Notes: generated from the sequence alone by a model not told the origin. A stretch of 64,000 bases of DNA from Rotaria sordida (GCA_905250125.1 CAJNOL010000203.1:124001-188000); one strand, 5' to 3'. Positions 45,694-59,300 are shown, counted from the first letter of the stretch. Made by a program: numbers and translations.

Positions 45694-48600
45694 TTTTGAA
45701 ACGGTTGGTATAGGATAATGATTTGTTTTTGTAATGTTTTTGGATTTAACACGCATCTAAAATTTAATGATAAACTTAATACTTAATACAAGGTAATGAA
45801 AAGTTGCTTCATACAGAATAGAAAATTTGTATTCTGAAAATTTACAAATCAAGTTAACGTTTAGAATTGTGTCGTTTGACTATTTTTCATTCTTTTTCTT
45901 TCATTTCTTCAGACGTCTATCACTGTAAACTGTTATATATATGATGTTATATAGGATAGATGACATCATTGCACAGGAATAGTAATCGCTTAGTCCAGTC
46001 AGATATTTTATATCTATACCTAGACACAAATGCACTTAGTTCTATTCATTGAACAAAAAATTTATTTTCCATATGAAAAAACTTCTACTTTTAGAAAAGA
46101 ATAGTTCACTGTGAACTTGAACTTTTTGTTCAACGAAAGTTAGATAAAAATGTTCTATGTACCAAATATATATAAATAATACTCAAGTTCAGATCTTATT
46201 GCTTTGTCATTAACTATTTAATACATTTTGGGAACAATTTAATAAAGGTTCTCAAAATATTTCTATATTATGTAACAAGCAGAAAAGTATTCTAATTATA
46301 TTCGTAACAACTCAATTCACGTTATTGAAAGAAGAATTTTTTTTCTTTATTTGATATTTATGATTTAGCTAGAAATGAACCATCGACTGATACAGTAAAG
46401 CAATTACCTGAAACATGAAATATAATTGAATACATCATTAATGACATTTAATGATTGCATACTAGTTTCAAATGAAAATGAAACAGCAAATTAAGAATTC
46501 ATTAAATTTATAATTCAATTGTAAAACACAAACAACTGAAATGATGAATTGATTATTTTAAAAAACAAATATTATTATCTTGTCGAAATAGTATGTTAAA
46601 AAGTATATTTCGACCATTTTTTATAGGTTGTGAAACGAACAATTATTTATTCTAATGTTTTCCATGTGTCACATTTATATCACAAACAAATGACTTATTA
46701 AAGTGTAATTCTCTTCCACAAATAGTATGCTTATTTAAATTATTAAACAGAAAAAAAAAAATTTTGTCTTATTAAACGATTATTATACCAGTAGATCCAC
46801 TCCAGAAAATAATTTAGTAGAATCCAGGATCAAAGATCCGAACTGATTAAGACAAGGAGCACGTAGTGTTACTGTAGGAGAAAAGCATCATCAAACAATT
46901 GATAGTGATGATGTAGAATAAAAATTAGGCAAAGATTTCATAGCAGAAATCTTAAAGCTTATTTGCTACAAACAATGTCATGCCTTATTTACTATTTGGC
47001 TTCTCCCAATATTATAAGTAATCTAGACTTCATCTTAATTATTGGATTAATAAAACAAAACTTTGTCAATATTTTATGATTATAGGTGACATGTTCTTTT
47101 ATTAAACTTGAAAAAAAGATAACAAAACAATTTCCTTTTACAAAATCGTTCATGTTTCAGCGAATAATTGACCGAGAGACTTTTTTTCTCCTACGTCTTT
47201 CTAAAGTAATAAAACAAAAGTGTTGAAAATTAAACGAAACTAGCTTTGTTACCTATAATTATTTGAATTTCATTAAACTAATCACAAATCAAATGAGATC
47301 TAGAAGAGAATTTAAAATATATCTAAATAGATAAATATAAAATCGTAGTTTCTTTGGTTGACAATGTGAATATATATCAGATTTTAAATAGCATCCAATT
47401 AAACTCATTGGAATAATAATAACTAAAGTAATTATTGATTGAATAGCTTTTGAACTTACTTTAAAAAAGGAAAATTTTAAATCTTTATTTTATTAAAAAC
47501 TAAATTCTTCTAATAATCCCAAAGAAAATTTAACCTGTTTTATAGCAACTTACGTTTATTACATTTTCGATCACAATATAAAAATAACATCGATATCAAT
47601 ATATCAAACAAAAAATTCATATATACACCAGCACGACCACATACATGTTTTACAGAAAAATGATTGTGAACTAAAAAAGAATTATAATGGAATACTTTCT
47701 ATAGATCTCGGGATAATAAAAGTATATCAATAAAAGAATTTTCATGGCTCTGAAGATTTGAGCACTTGAGCAACTCTCATTCGAAACATAATTCCTTATC
47801 ACTTTCGATGACGGAGATTTTTTTTAATTTTCATTTTATTCAATTTTAGTGCATTTCAAAGTCTTCGGCGAACTTTTCTAGAAAATCCATGGCTCTTTTG
47901 ACATTCAAACTCGAATACAAGATTCCTTTCCCTCATCTGAAAGAGAATGCATTTATCTATTAAAAAAACAATGTAATTCATTAGAACCAACAATATCAGA
48001 AAACAAAAATTTGTTCGGAATTCAATAATTATTGCAAAAATCAATTTCAACAAAAACAGGCGCATATTTTGTCTATTTATCTAAAGAAATTTCGGACACA
48101 ATTATGTTACATGTCAATTAAACGCCCATCGCGAATGATATTGAATGACTTCAAAACTACACGTTAAACTATGCCTTTCTGTTAAGGCAGCACGAGCGAT
48201 TCTTGCTTTTTTATGATTATCAAGATTAATGCGATTGAATTCTGAATAAAAATATTTGTTGTTAATTATATATTCAATGCAAACAGATTCGATGATTTTA
48301 TCTGTAACTAAACAAGATCTAGCGTTTTGTTACATCTTCTTTATGAATGTTTTATAGAAGGTAACTATTTTTTAACATTCATCTCCTTTTTCCTATATTC
48401 TTTTCTTTCTTTCATCTTCTTTTTTTTTCGTTACTATTTACTTTCTCTTCCTGCCATTCTTGTTGAAAATGTACGTCTCATCATCATCATCTTTGCTTTG
48501 TTGGGCAAGGTGTGTATCACAAGAATGCAAGAAAAAAAAAGAAAAGAGCCAACTATAGAGCTATTCCTACTTTGGTTTCTCTTTCATCAGATCATTTCTT

Positions 48601-48774
48601 ATGTAACTTACATCTTTTTTATTATAGAAAACTCACATTATAGTTTTTATTCTAACTTTAGTTTTTGAGAAGAATAAGTAAGCGAGTGTATTCAGAGAGA
48701 ATGGAATGTTTAGTTAGTTTAATTTGAAGATGTACGTTGATTTTCTTTTATTAATTTAGAAAATTCCATGAATT

Positions 48775-51754
48775 ATGAATCTGATAACTTTTGTATTCAA
48801 TATCAATCCTGAATTACATTTAAAATATAATCTCTATGGATAGGGATATGTTCGATGTAATGAAATTTTAAGTAAACCTTTATTTTCATATATTGTTTTA
48901 TGTATTTGTACATTTATTCAAAATTTTTCTGTAAATGGCGCTAATAATGCTGTTATTTCAACTATTGAACGTGTTTTTTATTTAAATAGTGTACAATCAG
49001 GTCTTTTCTTAGCTTTATATGATTTAGCAACAGTTTTTTCAGCACCATTAGTTGGTTATTTAGGTAGTTTATATTCATCACCAATATTTTTTTCATTAAA
49101 TATGATTATTGTTTCTATTGGAAATATATTAATTGCATCAAGTAATTTCATAAATCGAAATAATAAATTAAATTTTAATTTGGATTTTACACAAAATTTC
49201 TTAACATTTAATAATGTTCTTTTTCAATGTTATAATGATTCATTACTTAATCGAGAAAATATAACTGATTCAATATGTTTAAAAGATGAATATTCATCAA
49301 GTACATCAATAAATGCAAAATTTCTTTTATATTCAGGCAATTTTATTAATGGTATTGGAAGTGTTGCTCTATTAACCATTGGTATTATTTATATTGAACG
49401 AATATTTCCACGTGAAAAAGCAGCTTATTGTCAAGGAATTTATTTTGCTGTTGGTACTGTTGGTGGTGCACTTGGTATTGTTGTTACTGGAAGATTTTTA
49501 TTAGTTTATACTACACTTGCACCTAAACAACGTCTACCATCATGGTTAACACCTAGTCATCCACTTTGGATTGGATGTTGGTGGTTACCTTATTTTATTT
49601 ATGGTTCATTATGTTTTCTTATTGGACTTTTTGTATCTGGTCTACCAAATTATGAAATACCTGGTAAAAAACATTCAATTAATAGAAATGCTATAATAAT
49701 TTCAACTATATCTGTTCAACAACAATACAATCGTGAATAATGATATTGTATACAGGGTGCGTAAAAATATTTTTGCAGGACTTATGGTATGATTTCAAAT
49801 AGCATCCATAACAAATTTTATACCAAATTAAAGCGAGTCGAAAATGGGATTTATCGATATTAAATAGTGAAGGTTATGACAACTTTACAGTGTCAAATTC
49901 AGAAAATTCCTGGAATTTCACACCACATTGACAAAGCAAAATTACTTTCATGAGACAGTGTAAACTAGATCGCATTCAAAATGAGGAATATCACAAAGTA
50001 CTATTTATCTCTTAAGATTTGACGAATATGAGTAATAATCAGTATGACCACCATTAGCTTTTTTTACAGCACAAAGATGAGATGGATACGAACATGAAAT
50101 AGTTTCAAATAACTCCATGTTTGTTTCCATGTTTGTCAAAACGTCTCAAATATGTTTTTCAGTGTTTCTTCATCATAACAATTGTGTTCCGTCTCCGATA
50201 GCATTTTCTTTCACTTTCATCTTTGATTATGCTTCCAATATTTCCAGACCGGGTGTCGAGTACTTTGTGTTATTCATCGTTTTAAATGAGATCTTGTTTG
50301 AACTGCATCATGAAAGTAATTTTGTCATATCAATGTGGTGTAAAATCCCAGGAATTTTCCAAATTTAACTCTGTAAAATTGCCATAACCTTCACTATTTA
50401 GCATTGATAAACCCCGTTTTTGACGCGTTTTAATTTGGTATAAAATTTGTTATGGATAATATTTGAAATCATGCCATTATTCCCCTGGAAAAATATTTTT
50501 ACGCATCCTGTCCTTCAGCAAGTCCACTTATTCAACAACAAACAAATAAGGAAAATTTGAGAAATATGTGTTTTGTTATTTTTAAACTTCTGAAAAATAT
50601 CCGATATGTTTTTATTGTTATTGCTAATTTATTCGAAGGCATTCTATTGAAAGGTACAATCTCGTTTGTTTTTAAATATTATTTATAATATTTAAAAGTA
50701 TCACAAATTTTTATTTTAGGCTTTGTACCATTTATTACTAAATATTTTGAATATCAACATCAATTGGATACTTCAACAGCTACATTAATAACTGGTGCCA
50801 TTGCATTACTTTCAGTTATTATCGGTTGTCCAATAGGTGCCTATTTTATGAATAAATTTTCTTGGACACCAATACAATGTGCACGTGTCTGTACTATAAT
50901 ATTAATAATTTCATCATTTCTTTTTTTATCTCTTATTTTTTCTTGTCCTGAACTTAAATTTCAATATACATCATGTTCTTCTATGAATACACCATGTTGT
51001 CAACATATTTATCATCCAGGTAAAATACGAAATAAAACCACTATATTAACATAAGACTTGGTTTTTTTTCTTCGGATATCTTTTATTTAGTATGTAATAT
51101 AAATGAACCTCAAAAAATGTATTTATCACCATGTCATTTTGGTTGTATTAATCAAACAATCATAACAAGTAATAATACTATGTTATATTCATTATGTAAT
51201 TGTGCAGAAGATACAATTCTTAGTGAAACAGTTTGTCGATTTCGACGAATACCTTGTAAGATATTTTATTTTTTATTACTTAAAATAGATAGATTATCTA
51301 ATTATATTCTCTAATAGGTATGACAATGTTTATTTTAACAATGATTGGTGCAACATTTCTAGTGTTTTTCACAGCATTTATTCAAGTTCCAATGTTACAA
51401 GTACTTCTATATAGTGTTTCACTACCTTATCAAAATATGGCACTAGCTATTCGACAAACTATTGTTCGAGTATTAGGACAAACAACTGGTCCATTATTAT
51501 TTGGTTATGTTTTTGATCAATCATGTTTAGTATGGCTTACAGATTGTTATGATCGACAAACATGTAAAGTATATGATAATCGTCGAATGAGTTTATCAAT
51601 GGCTTTATCAGGTTTTTCTATTCGATTAATATCTGGTATTGCTTGTTCAATTGTTTATTTCAATTGGAAATTTAAACATTCTAATCAAAATGATATTTCT
51701 TCAAATAATCTACATATGACATCCAATGAAGAACATGAAATAACTCGATTTTAA
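48775..51754 (+). pseudogene. SLCO/OATP transporter, broken copy B
   Basis: Colinear with the intact gene at 37646-40145. Codon 23 is TAG (48841-48843) where copy A has TGG (W23). The acceptor of intron 1 and the first about 246 bases of exon 2 are replaced by a transposon (49753-50510). Exons 3-5 (from about 50720; 51320-51754) remain open and nearly identical to copy A. Most differences in exon 1 change the amino acid, as expected of relaxed constraint. An ORF from the internal ATG at 49102 could not give a complete transporter. Confidence 0.88.
49753..50510. mobile_element. Tc1/mariner-like DNA transposon remnant, 758 bp
   Basis: Ends CAGGGTGCGTAAAAATATTT and, in complement, CAGGATGCGTAAAAATATTT are inverted repeats, and the arms stay complementary for about 170 bp. 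The left end follows TA; the right end lacks TA because adjacent host sequence was deleted. On the minus strand about 50120-49990 reads HLCAVKKANGGHTDYY, resembling the C-terminal tail of Tc1/mariner transposases (A-x-GGH motif). It is not intact: no catalytic core was seen. Confidence 0.65.
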
Positions 51755-51863
51755 TATATTTATTTTGTTATTTTGATAATCTGCATTAAAAATAAATAAA
51801 TCTTTCTTATAATAATGAATAAAACATCTATTGAAAATTACAAAAACAAAAAAGCCAATCTAC

Positions 51864-52843
51864 TTAAGCATGATAAACATCAGCAATACGTTTTAATTCA
51901 ATTAATTGTTGTTCAAGTAATGAAATATCTTTATCAATAGATGTTAATGTAGCATTTTTTGATATCCATGTTTGAATAAGATCAGCAACAGAAATAATAA
52001 CTGATACACCAAGAATTTTTCCACTTATAGTTCCAACTGTTTTAGCACCAGTTGCAAGAGCACTACCTAATGATGGTAATTGTCCAATTAATTCACCCCA
52101 TGTTTTTAATGTTGAAGATGCTTGAATAGCTTCAGAAAGTTTTAAAAAATTGACTCCAGCTTTTGATACAGTATAACCAAGTGAATAAACTGTTACAAGC
52201 CATGTTGTTATATCTTTTAAATTTGATTCACATACTTTCATTGCCAATGAATCTTCTTTTAATAATTCATTATATTCTGTTCGAAGACGTTTTTCGATAA
52301 CATTTTCTGTAATAGTTGTTCCTATGAAATTAAGAAAAATAAACAAACATTAGAATATATTAATAAAAATAAATTTTTACCAAGACTTGTAGCACTACCA
52401 GCAAGAAGAACAGGTACACCAACTGGTGGAAAAATAAAGCATAAAATTCCACCAATAATTGAAGCTGAATTACCAACTGTATTTGAAATTTTACAATTTT
52501 TAATATGTTTAGTTATTCGAATACGAAGTTGTTTTAATCCTTCTATTGTTATAGCACGTTTTTCAATAAAATTTTTTAATGGTTCAATTGATGGTGGTTC
52601 AATAATTGTAGATACATTTGATTTTTCTTCATCAATTATTGATTTTAATTCAACAAGTGTTGGATATGGTGTAAGTTTAACAATGTCATCATCAATTCGT
52701 TTTTCTTCATTTTTAGCTTCTATTACTGCTTCATTTAATATTGGATAAAAATTATTTGAATCGATTTTATTTTTTGTTTCATCAGATTTTTCAGGTAATG
52801 ATATTAGACCAGCATTAGCTAGTGTTTCTATACTATCACTCAT
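51864..52843 (-). CDS. Apolipoprotein-L-like protein, intact copy B
   Basis: Two exons (52381-52843 and 51864-52321) give 306 residues. Residues 1-110 are polar and helical. A glycine-rich hydrophobic hairpin follows (GNSASIIGGILCFIFPPVGV, PVLLAGSATSLGTTITENVI, about 122-165), then an amphipathic stretch with a second hydrophobic part (LPSLGSALATGAKTVGTISG, ILGVSVIISVADLIQTW), ending in LEQQLIELKRIADVYHA. This order, with the G-rich hairpin followed by a TxITEN-like motif, is that of the APOL family, whose members insert in membranes and in man are linked to lipid or ion-channel activity. No signal peptide, so intracellular. It lies tail to tail with the SLCO pseudogene. Confidence 0.72.
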
Positions 52844-53839
52844 TGTTGCAAGATATCTAAATCAAAAAATAATAAAATAAATTAATCTCCCGCTTATTAT
52901 CTCTCATCTTTCGTAACGTTGTTTCGTATGCTTTTTTTTTGTTTTTAAAGTTGTTTGTCATTTTTTTTCTGAGATTGTCAGTAACCAATAAAAAAGAATA
53001 TTCTGTTTATCATTTGTTTATTACATTATATGATATATGATATCTGAGTCACAAAGAGATGGATGACATTTATATAACGCATTCTATTTTTCTGATATGA
53101 CTTAAGCCACAGAAAGAAAAAGAAACAAAACTTTAATCATCAGTAATAACGGACACATGAAATCTTTTGAAGGTTTCTATATGAAAAAAAAATCTATTCA
53201 ACTTTGATTCAGAATTTAGTTCTTGCCATTTCATAAATTACAAACAAATTTTCGATCAATAGTATGAAATGTATTCACATCTAGGTTTAAAATATTTTCA
53301 TGTGCTTTGCATCAGTCTATTCAATTCTTTAAATCAATTGATGACGTCCAATCGGCCATACATACAATGTATATATTCTCTAGTTAGTTCGAAGGCATCA
53401 CTATATTCTCTCTCTGTCGTTATTTTTCTTTTTCATATAAGTTAAGTATACATCAGTTGTTATTTTCTTATTCACAACAAATATCATTGTTTAAGATAAA
53501 ACAATAAATTGTCTGAATAATCGCTGTAAATGATTGACATGCTTTAAGTGTTTTTGTTTCTCGACACATCCACCTACATATTTCAGAACCTATGTATAAT
53601 AATGATTCATTTTTAAAATGATGACTATTTATTTTTGGATGAAAGTTATGAGTCAACAAAGGTTTGCACGTGTGTAATTTATTACGTACGTGTAAATTTC
53701 GACAACATTCTTTTTTTTCTCTACCCACATTATCTGTATTGATTGCTCATCGAAACCATGTTTTTCTTGGGAGAATGAGTCAACATATTTTTGAATAATG
53801 AAAACAGAAAAATATTCAGTATGAGTAACATACCGTAAA

Positions 53840-53882
<43 letters not shown>

Positions 53883-53944
53883 AAACATCATGCAGCATAA
53901 TTTATAAGTTATTGACCTATCGAAAACGAAAAAAAAAACGCAAT
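52844..53944. other. Spacer between APOL-like and LIM genes, with a (TA)n run
   Basis: Divergent promoter region of both genes. A (TA) run of about 32 bases lies at 53845-53876, 70 bp before the LIM start codon. Minus-strand frames crossing it are artefacts. Confidence 0.6.
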
Positions 53945-55995
53945 ATGTCAACTGCTACTGCAACATACCGTGTGAATTATACAGAGTATATGGCTGAGTA
54001 AGAATCGAAAGTTTTTTTTTCATTTTCTGTTCCAATCAATAGCATAGGTTAATAGCAATAAAAATAAATAGAACCTTTTTTGTATTCTATGAGCAGTCGA
54101 AAAAGCATAGCAAATATAATGTCACATCTTAGAAATATTTTTCTTTCATTATATTTATCTTTATTTTTTTCATTGCAGTGTTACTAGTAGTCCAAAAACA
54201 ACAAGAAAATCAGCAAATATAGGTTTTATACCAATTGATAATCCTAATCTCAATAGACAAAATCGAGGTATACAACAAACCGGTGCAATGCCAACTTACG
54301 GTGGTAGTTCTGAGAAATGTGCTCGATGCTCAAAAACTGTTTATTTAGCAGAAAAAAAAGTTGGAGCTGGTCGTGTATGTACTACAATTCATTTAAAATC
54401 AAAAAATAAATAAATAATATAAAATTCTTGTTTTTTAATTTTAGTCATTCCATGTGAGATGCTTTAGTTGTCGAACATGTAATCGAAAATTAGATGCAAC
54501 AATATTATCTGAACATAAAGGTGAAATTTATTGTAAAACATGTTATACAAGACAATTTGGTGTTCATGGTTTGGCTAATGGTGTAACAATGACAACAGAA
54601 ACTCCAGCACGTGAGAATCGTCCTTCACGTCGTTCATCATATGGTAGTGATCTTGATGCACCAATAATAACACATGAACAAATACGACAACGTGCACATT
54701 CAAATGATAATGCACTTCGTGGTGAACATAGTGCTATACAAAATGATGAATTACCAAAAATGTTTCCATGGCGTAATGATGTTATACCTGAACAACATTC
54801 ATCATCAATCAATACTGAACATGATCGTATTGCTGATAAAAATTATCAACGACCAATTAGTCAAATTGGTTTTCAAAGAGTTATTGAATCAACTAATAGT
54901 GATAATAATTATCGTTATTCAACAAATAGTAGAGAAGATGATCAAAATCAATATGTATTTGATGATGAAAAAACATATTATGCTAATCGAACATCAGCTA
55001 TTACTGATATACCTGTTATTTCACCACCTAAACGATTAGATTCAACAATTGAAAAAATTGCAATGCCAATAACACCAACAAAAAATGATGAACAATTTCG
55101 AAGTCCATCACCAATATCAACAGATATTTACCGACGACAAAGTAGTCGTGAACATCCAATTGATATATCAGGTATGTTAGAATGCAGGTTTTTTTTTCTT
55201 ATTCTTTTCATCATTTATTCTTTTTTTTCTTCTTTATCATAGATAATTTTTCTCGTTTAACAATAAGTGAAAATCAACAAGAAATCAATAATGAAAAATA
55301 TTCGAATGATAATAAAACAACAAATGTGATTACATCGGAAAATCCACTTTTAAAACCAACTTATTCTCATTCATCATCATATGAAAATAAACCAATAACA
55401 TCGAATACAAATAATTTCTATCGTGAACAAAGTTATTCGAATGATAATAAAACAACGAATATGATGACTTCAGAATTTCCACTTGTAAAACCAACTTATT
55501 CTCATTCATCATCTTATGAAAATAAACAAACAACATCGAATACAAATAATTTCTATCGTGAACAAAGTCATTCACGTGATTCATCACCATCAGCAAATAT
55601 TAATAGTAATCGATCACCTTCACCTACAAGTGGTTATGCATCATCAAGCGTACATGGAGAAGGTATATTACGTGATTCAACATCACCATCATCAGTCAAT
55701 ATGCCACAATATGATTATCTTAATGTAATTTATCTATAATTTTTGTTTTTTCAAAACAAAATCTGATTTTTTGAATTATTTTTAGGCTCGACCATCAAAT
55801 ACTAATGTTGTTGATCGACGTTCAACATCATCTCGACAAAATGAACGAACATCAGCTTTAAATGAATTTATTTCAAAAACAACTATGCCATTACCAACAG
55901 CTGGTGAAAAATATTCTGCAATCAGTGCTTTGGTTCAACCTATGCGACCATTTTCACAAATACGTCATTCAAATAACGATGATCTTGATGATTAA
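53945..55995 (+). CDS. Single-LIM-domain protein with long disordered tail
   Basis: Five exons (53945-53997, 54179-54374, 54445-55171, 55243-55724, 55786-55995) give 555 residues. One LIM domain is complete: C65-x2-C68-x17-H86-x2-C89-x2-C92-x2-C95-x17-C113-x2-C116, followed by YTRQFGVHG, the tail of CRP-type LIM domains. Such domains bind partners at actin structures or in the nucleus. The remaining 430 residues are Ser/Asn/Arg-rich and probably disordered. They include two tandem 45-residue repeats (55299-55433 and 55434-55568) that share PTYSHSSSYENK and SNTNNFYREQS. The C-terminus ends NDDLDD. The long tail after one LIM sets it apart from small CRP proteins; no orthologue is given. Confidence 0.85.
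55299..55568 (+). repeat. In-frame 135-bp tandem duplication inside the LIM gene
   Basis: Two adjacent 135-bp units begin TATTCGAATGATAATAAAAC and encode 45 residues each. They differ by only a handful of bases, so the duplication is recent and keeps the frame. Confidence 0.88.
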
Positions 55996-56321
55996 AAAAA
56001 TGAATTCAAAAACAGTTTTTTCTTATGACATTTCGTTATTTTGTACCATGTAGCTGCTTATTATTTTCAACTCTTCTCTTTCTCCCTCCCCTCCCTGTTT
56101 TTTTTTATCTTATGTTAACATGTGTCATTTTCTAACATAAAGAAATAAAAACTAAAACAGATTTGTACAATTTTTGAATTTCGTATGCTATACGATTTCT
56201 ATTTTGTGTCATTAGCATAAAAAAAAAAAACATACACAAATACACATACAATGAAAAAAAAAGGAAAAAAGAAACATACTCATAGGGGTTTTCTTTTTCT
56301 AGATTTATCAAGAAAAAAAGA

Positions 56322-59300
56322 TTATGACGTAGTTGTTGATGATGGAGACGAAGATGTATTATCATTTATTTTAGTTTCAATTGTTTCTTTTGGTATAGTT
56401 GATGTTAATTGATGTCCTTGTTTCACTAATAATGCACGAAGAATAGCAGTAATATCAATAGGATTTGTTGATGTTGAAGAATCTGATTGAGAAATTTTCG
56501 CTATTTGTGGACGTTCAAGAAGTAATTGATTAAGAACTTGAACAGATGGTAAAGATGGTTTTTCTTGTATATTATTTATGGGAATTGATGTTTTACGTCG
56601 TTGTACATCATCTACTGATGAATTTATTGATTCAAGACGAACAAAATATGAATGATCATGATAAACAACATATGCAGGAGAATTGGGATCAACAGTGATA
56701 TATATTGGAACAGAAGAAGTTGAATGACGAGCCTAAATAAAATGAATTAATATTAAACAGATGGCTTGATCTAAAGATGTGTATGGTCAACTTTTCCCGT
56801 AGTCTTCATCCTGACTGAAAAAAATTTCCAATCCGTTTTTTATCTTACCCTGCATAGTAGAATCGGATAAGATAGGAAAGGATAGAACCAGGTAGGGTAG
56901 AATACGATACGATCCGAGTCCGAGTCCAAAGTTTTATCTTTTTTGTCAAGTCCGCATTCATATTTTTATTTATTTTTTTTGGATCTGAGTCCAACTTTGT
57001 ATTTTCTGTCGAGCTCGATTATACGTTTTTGTGGACCCACTGCTTCTCAGATGAGAAATACAGCAACCAGATATAACTGTACGTTGAGTTTTTTTCTGAG
57101 AGTAGCGAATAAATGGCTAAAACCTTGATCCTTTACTTATTCATGTACCCGAAAGGTGGTAGGTATTGATGGAAAAAACCTCGGGTTTGGATTCACGTTT
57201 TCGTGGATCCGCAGCTTCCTAGGGTCGGGTAAGATAGTATAGCGTAGCTTAGGGTAACCCAGTACATATCTAGCTTGATCAATTAATATAACATACGCGT
57301 TTTGAACTTGGCATTGGTGTATATTCAGGTTCATTATCATCATCATCGTCATCACTGAGACCAGCTAATTGTCGATAATTTTTTCTAGTTCTTGTATTAT
57401 TATTTTTATCTCGTGTTATAATTGTTGATTTTTTTAATGGATTTTCTCTATGATTTAAAGCATCTATATCATCATCTAGTTGTGGTGTAACTGGTTGACA
57501 TTCAGACCAACATTCTTTAAAATAGTGAAGAAGACGATTAGCTAATCGACCCAAAACTAAAAATGAAAGAAGATAATTAAAAAAAACAAAGTAAATTGAA
57601 TTAATTTTCATTACTGCTTCGTTTGCCATTGTACTGTTCACAATTAGCAACCATTAATTCAATATCTTGAACAAATTCTGTAGAATTATTAACATAAACT
57701 TTATTATTTATTTTTTGTTGNNNNNNNNNNNNNNNNNNNNNNNNNNNNNNNNNNNNNNNNNNNNNNNNNNNNNNNNNNNNNNNNNNNNNNNNNNNNNNNN
57801 NNNNNNNNNNNNNNNNNNNNTTGTTGTATCTTTGAAAGATCCATTGGATTCTAAAAGCAACAAAAAAAAAGCCACATGATTTGAATTATAACTTTATAAA
57901 GAATTCTTTAATAACCTGTATTATTGAGAAATAACTCGGTGCTAATTCTTCAGTAACAGGTTCAAGAAATGGCCAACTATTTTCATTTGTTCTTAAAAAT
58001 GTTAATACTAAATATAAAACAAAATTCGAAATTATAAATATAAATATTTATTTTATACCTTTTTGATGTATATCATTAGTATCAATTGGATGACGATTTT
58101 CATCATTTAATGTTGATGATGTATTGCTATTTTCTGAAAATTCTGAACTATCAATACCTTGTAATGATCCAGCTGCTGTTCGTCGACGAATACGATCTGC
58201 ACGTTCTAAAAACAAACGAACATACGAAATATAGTGTCTATTTTTTCGATATTTATAAATACTATACTTTACCTTCTCTTCTTTTAACACGTTCATCACG
58301 TTCTAGACGTTCTTTTTCTTTAGCAATAGTTTCTTCTTGTCGTCGTTTAAATTCAAGAAATTTATCATGTCGTGCTTTTTGTTCTTGTGTTATTTCTTCT
58401 AATTCAAGACGTTGTTGTCGTTTAGCTTCAAGACGTGTTGATGTACGTTTTGGTTCATATGATGTCCAACGACGATGTCTTTCACGATCTTTACGTGAAT
58501 ATATATCTGGTAAATCAGCATTTAATGCTATTAAACGTTCTAATAATTTTCGATCTTTAATACTCGAATTCTTTTTTGAACATAATTTACGAAAATTTTC
58601 AATAAAAACATTCCATTCATCTAATGTACGACATACACATTCCCATGTTGATGTTCTAGAAACATAATAACATATATATTAATATCATTAATTTTTCAAT
58701 ATTCAGAAGTCTCACAAATATAGTAGTGGACAAAAGTCTTTACTCCAACCGATCTCGGACACTGTATGTGCTGGAGATCTGCAAATTTGTGTACACGTAC
58801 TTCACCAAAAACTTACGTCATTGGCATTTCAGCGTCGTTACTGTTTAATAACAAAGAAAATTATGATGAGTAACACCTATTTTTGTTATCAGCATTACTA
58901 ATTTCGTTGAAGTTTATTAATTCTCTCAAAGACTATGCTTATAATTGTGGCGAAAAACCATCTACTACTTTTTCAGAGTCAATAATTCAGTGATAGTTCA
59001 ATGAAACGAGTTCAAAATTTGTTGAGAAATTTCCTCTACAGTTAGACAATATCACTTACAAGTTTCAGAATCAAATCTTGTACTAAAGAGAAATGGAACA
59101 TAGATACTATAGACGGGATTTTAACTACATTTAAAAACATCAACAATAAGTTATACTTTTTGTAAGAAACAACGCAAAATTTTGTAGGTAGTCTTTTTTT
59201 TTAGGTTATACTGCTCAGAGTAAAACAATTTGTCAGTGTAATTTCATGAGAAGCCAATGTTATAGAACTGGCAAACTCTGTTATTCCAAATAAATGAATA

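Larger units (their letters stand above)
43842..48204. other. Long spacer between the coiled-coil gene and copy B
   Basis: Contains the possible upstream exon 44202-44244 (-), two hAT-type MITEs (listed), and otherwise AT-rich sequence. Around 46845-46975 (+) the words LRQGARSVTVGEKHHQTID, then KLGKDFIAEILKL after a stop, look like a worn coding fragment of unknown origin. Confidence 0.4.
48205..52235. repeat. Segmental duplication, copy B
   Basis: Counterpart of 36890-40625, direct orientation, about 11.3-11.6 kb apart. It differs by an insertion of a 758-bp transposon that replaces about 282 bp (equivalent to 38622-38903), plus indels in the 5' flank. From about 50515 to 52235 only scattered single-base differences are visible. 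Confidence 0.85.

Noticed and set aside
48327..48668. 113-residue plus-strand Phe/Leu-rich frame
   Set aside because: Lies in the 5' flank of SLCO copy B; the matching stretch in copy A is interrupted, so it is not conserved coding sequence.
50117..50368. 83-residue plus-strand frame in SLCO copy B
   Set aside because: Lies within the Tc1/mariner-like remnant and is antisense to the transposase-like words.
53653..53951. Minus-strand frames with an IYIYIY run
   Set aside because: Produced by the TA microsatellite at 53845-53876.
57667..57879. Frame running through the N gap
   Set aside because: It depends on unknown bases and is antisense to the bromodomain exon.
58086..58667. 193-residue plus-strand frame
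   Set aside because: Antisense shadow of CECR2-like exons 5 and 6; it runs across a real splice site and is Arg/Ser-rich only because of the complementary codons.
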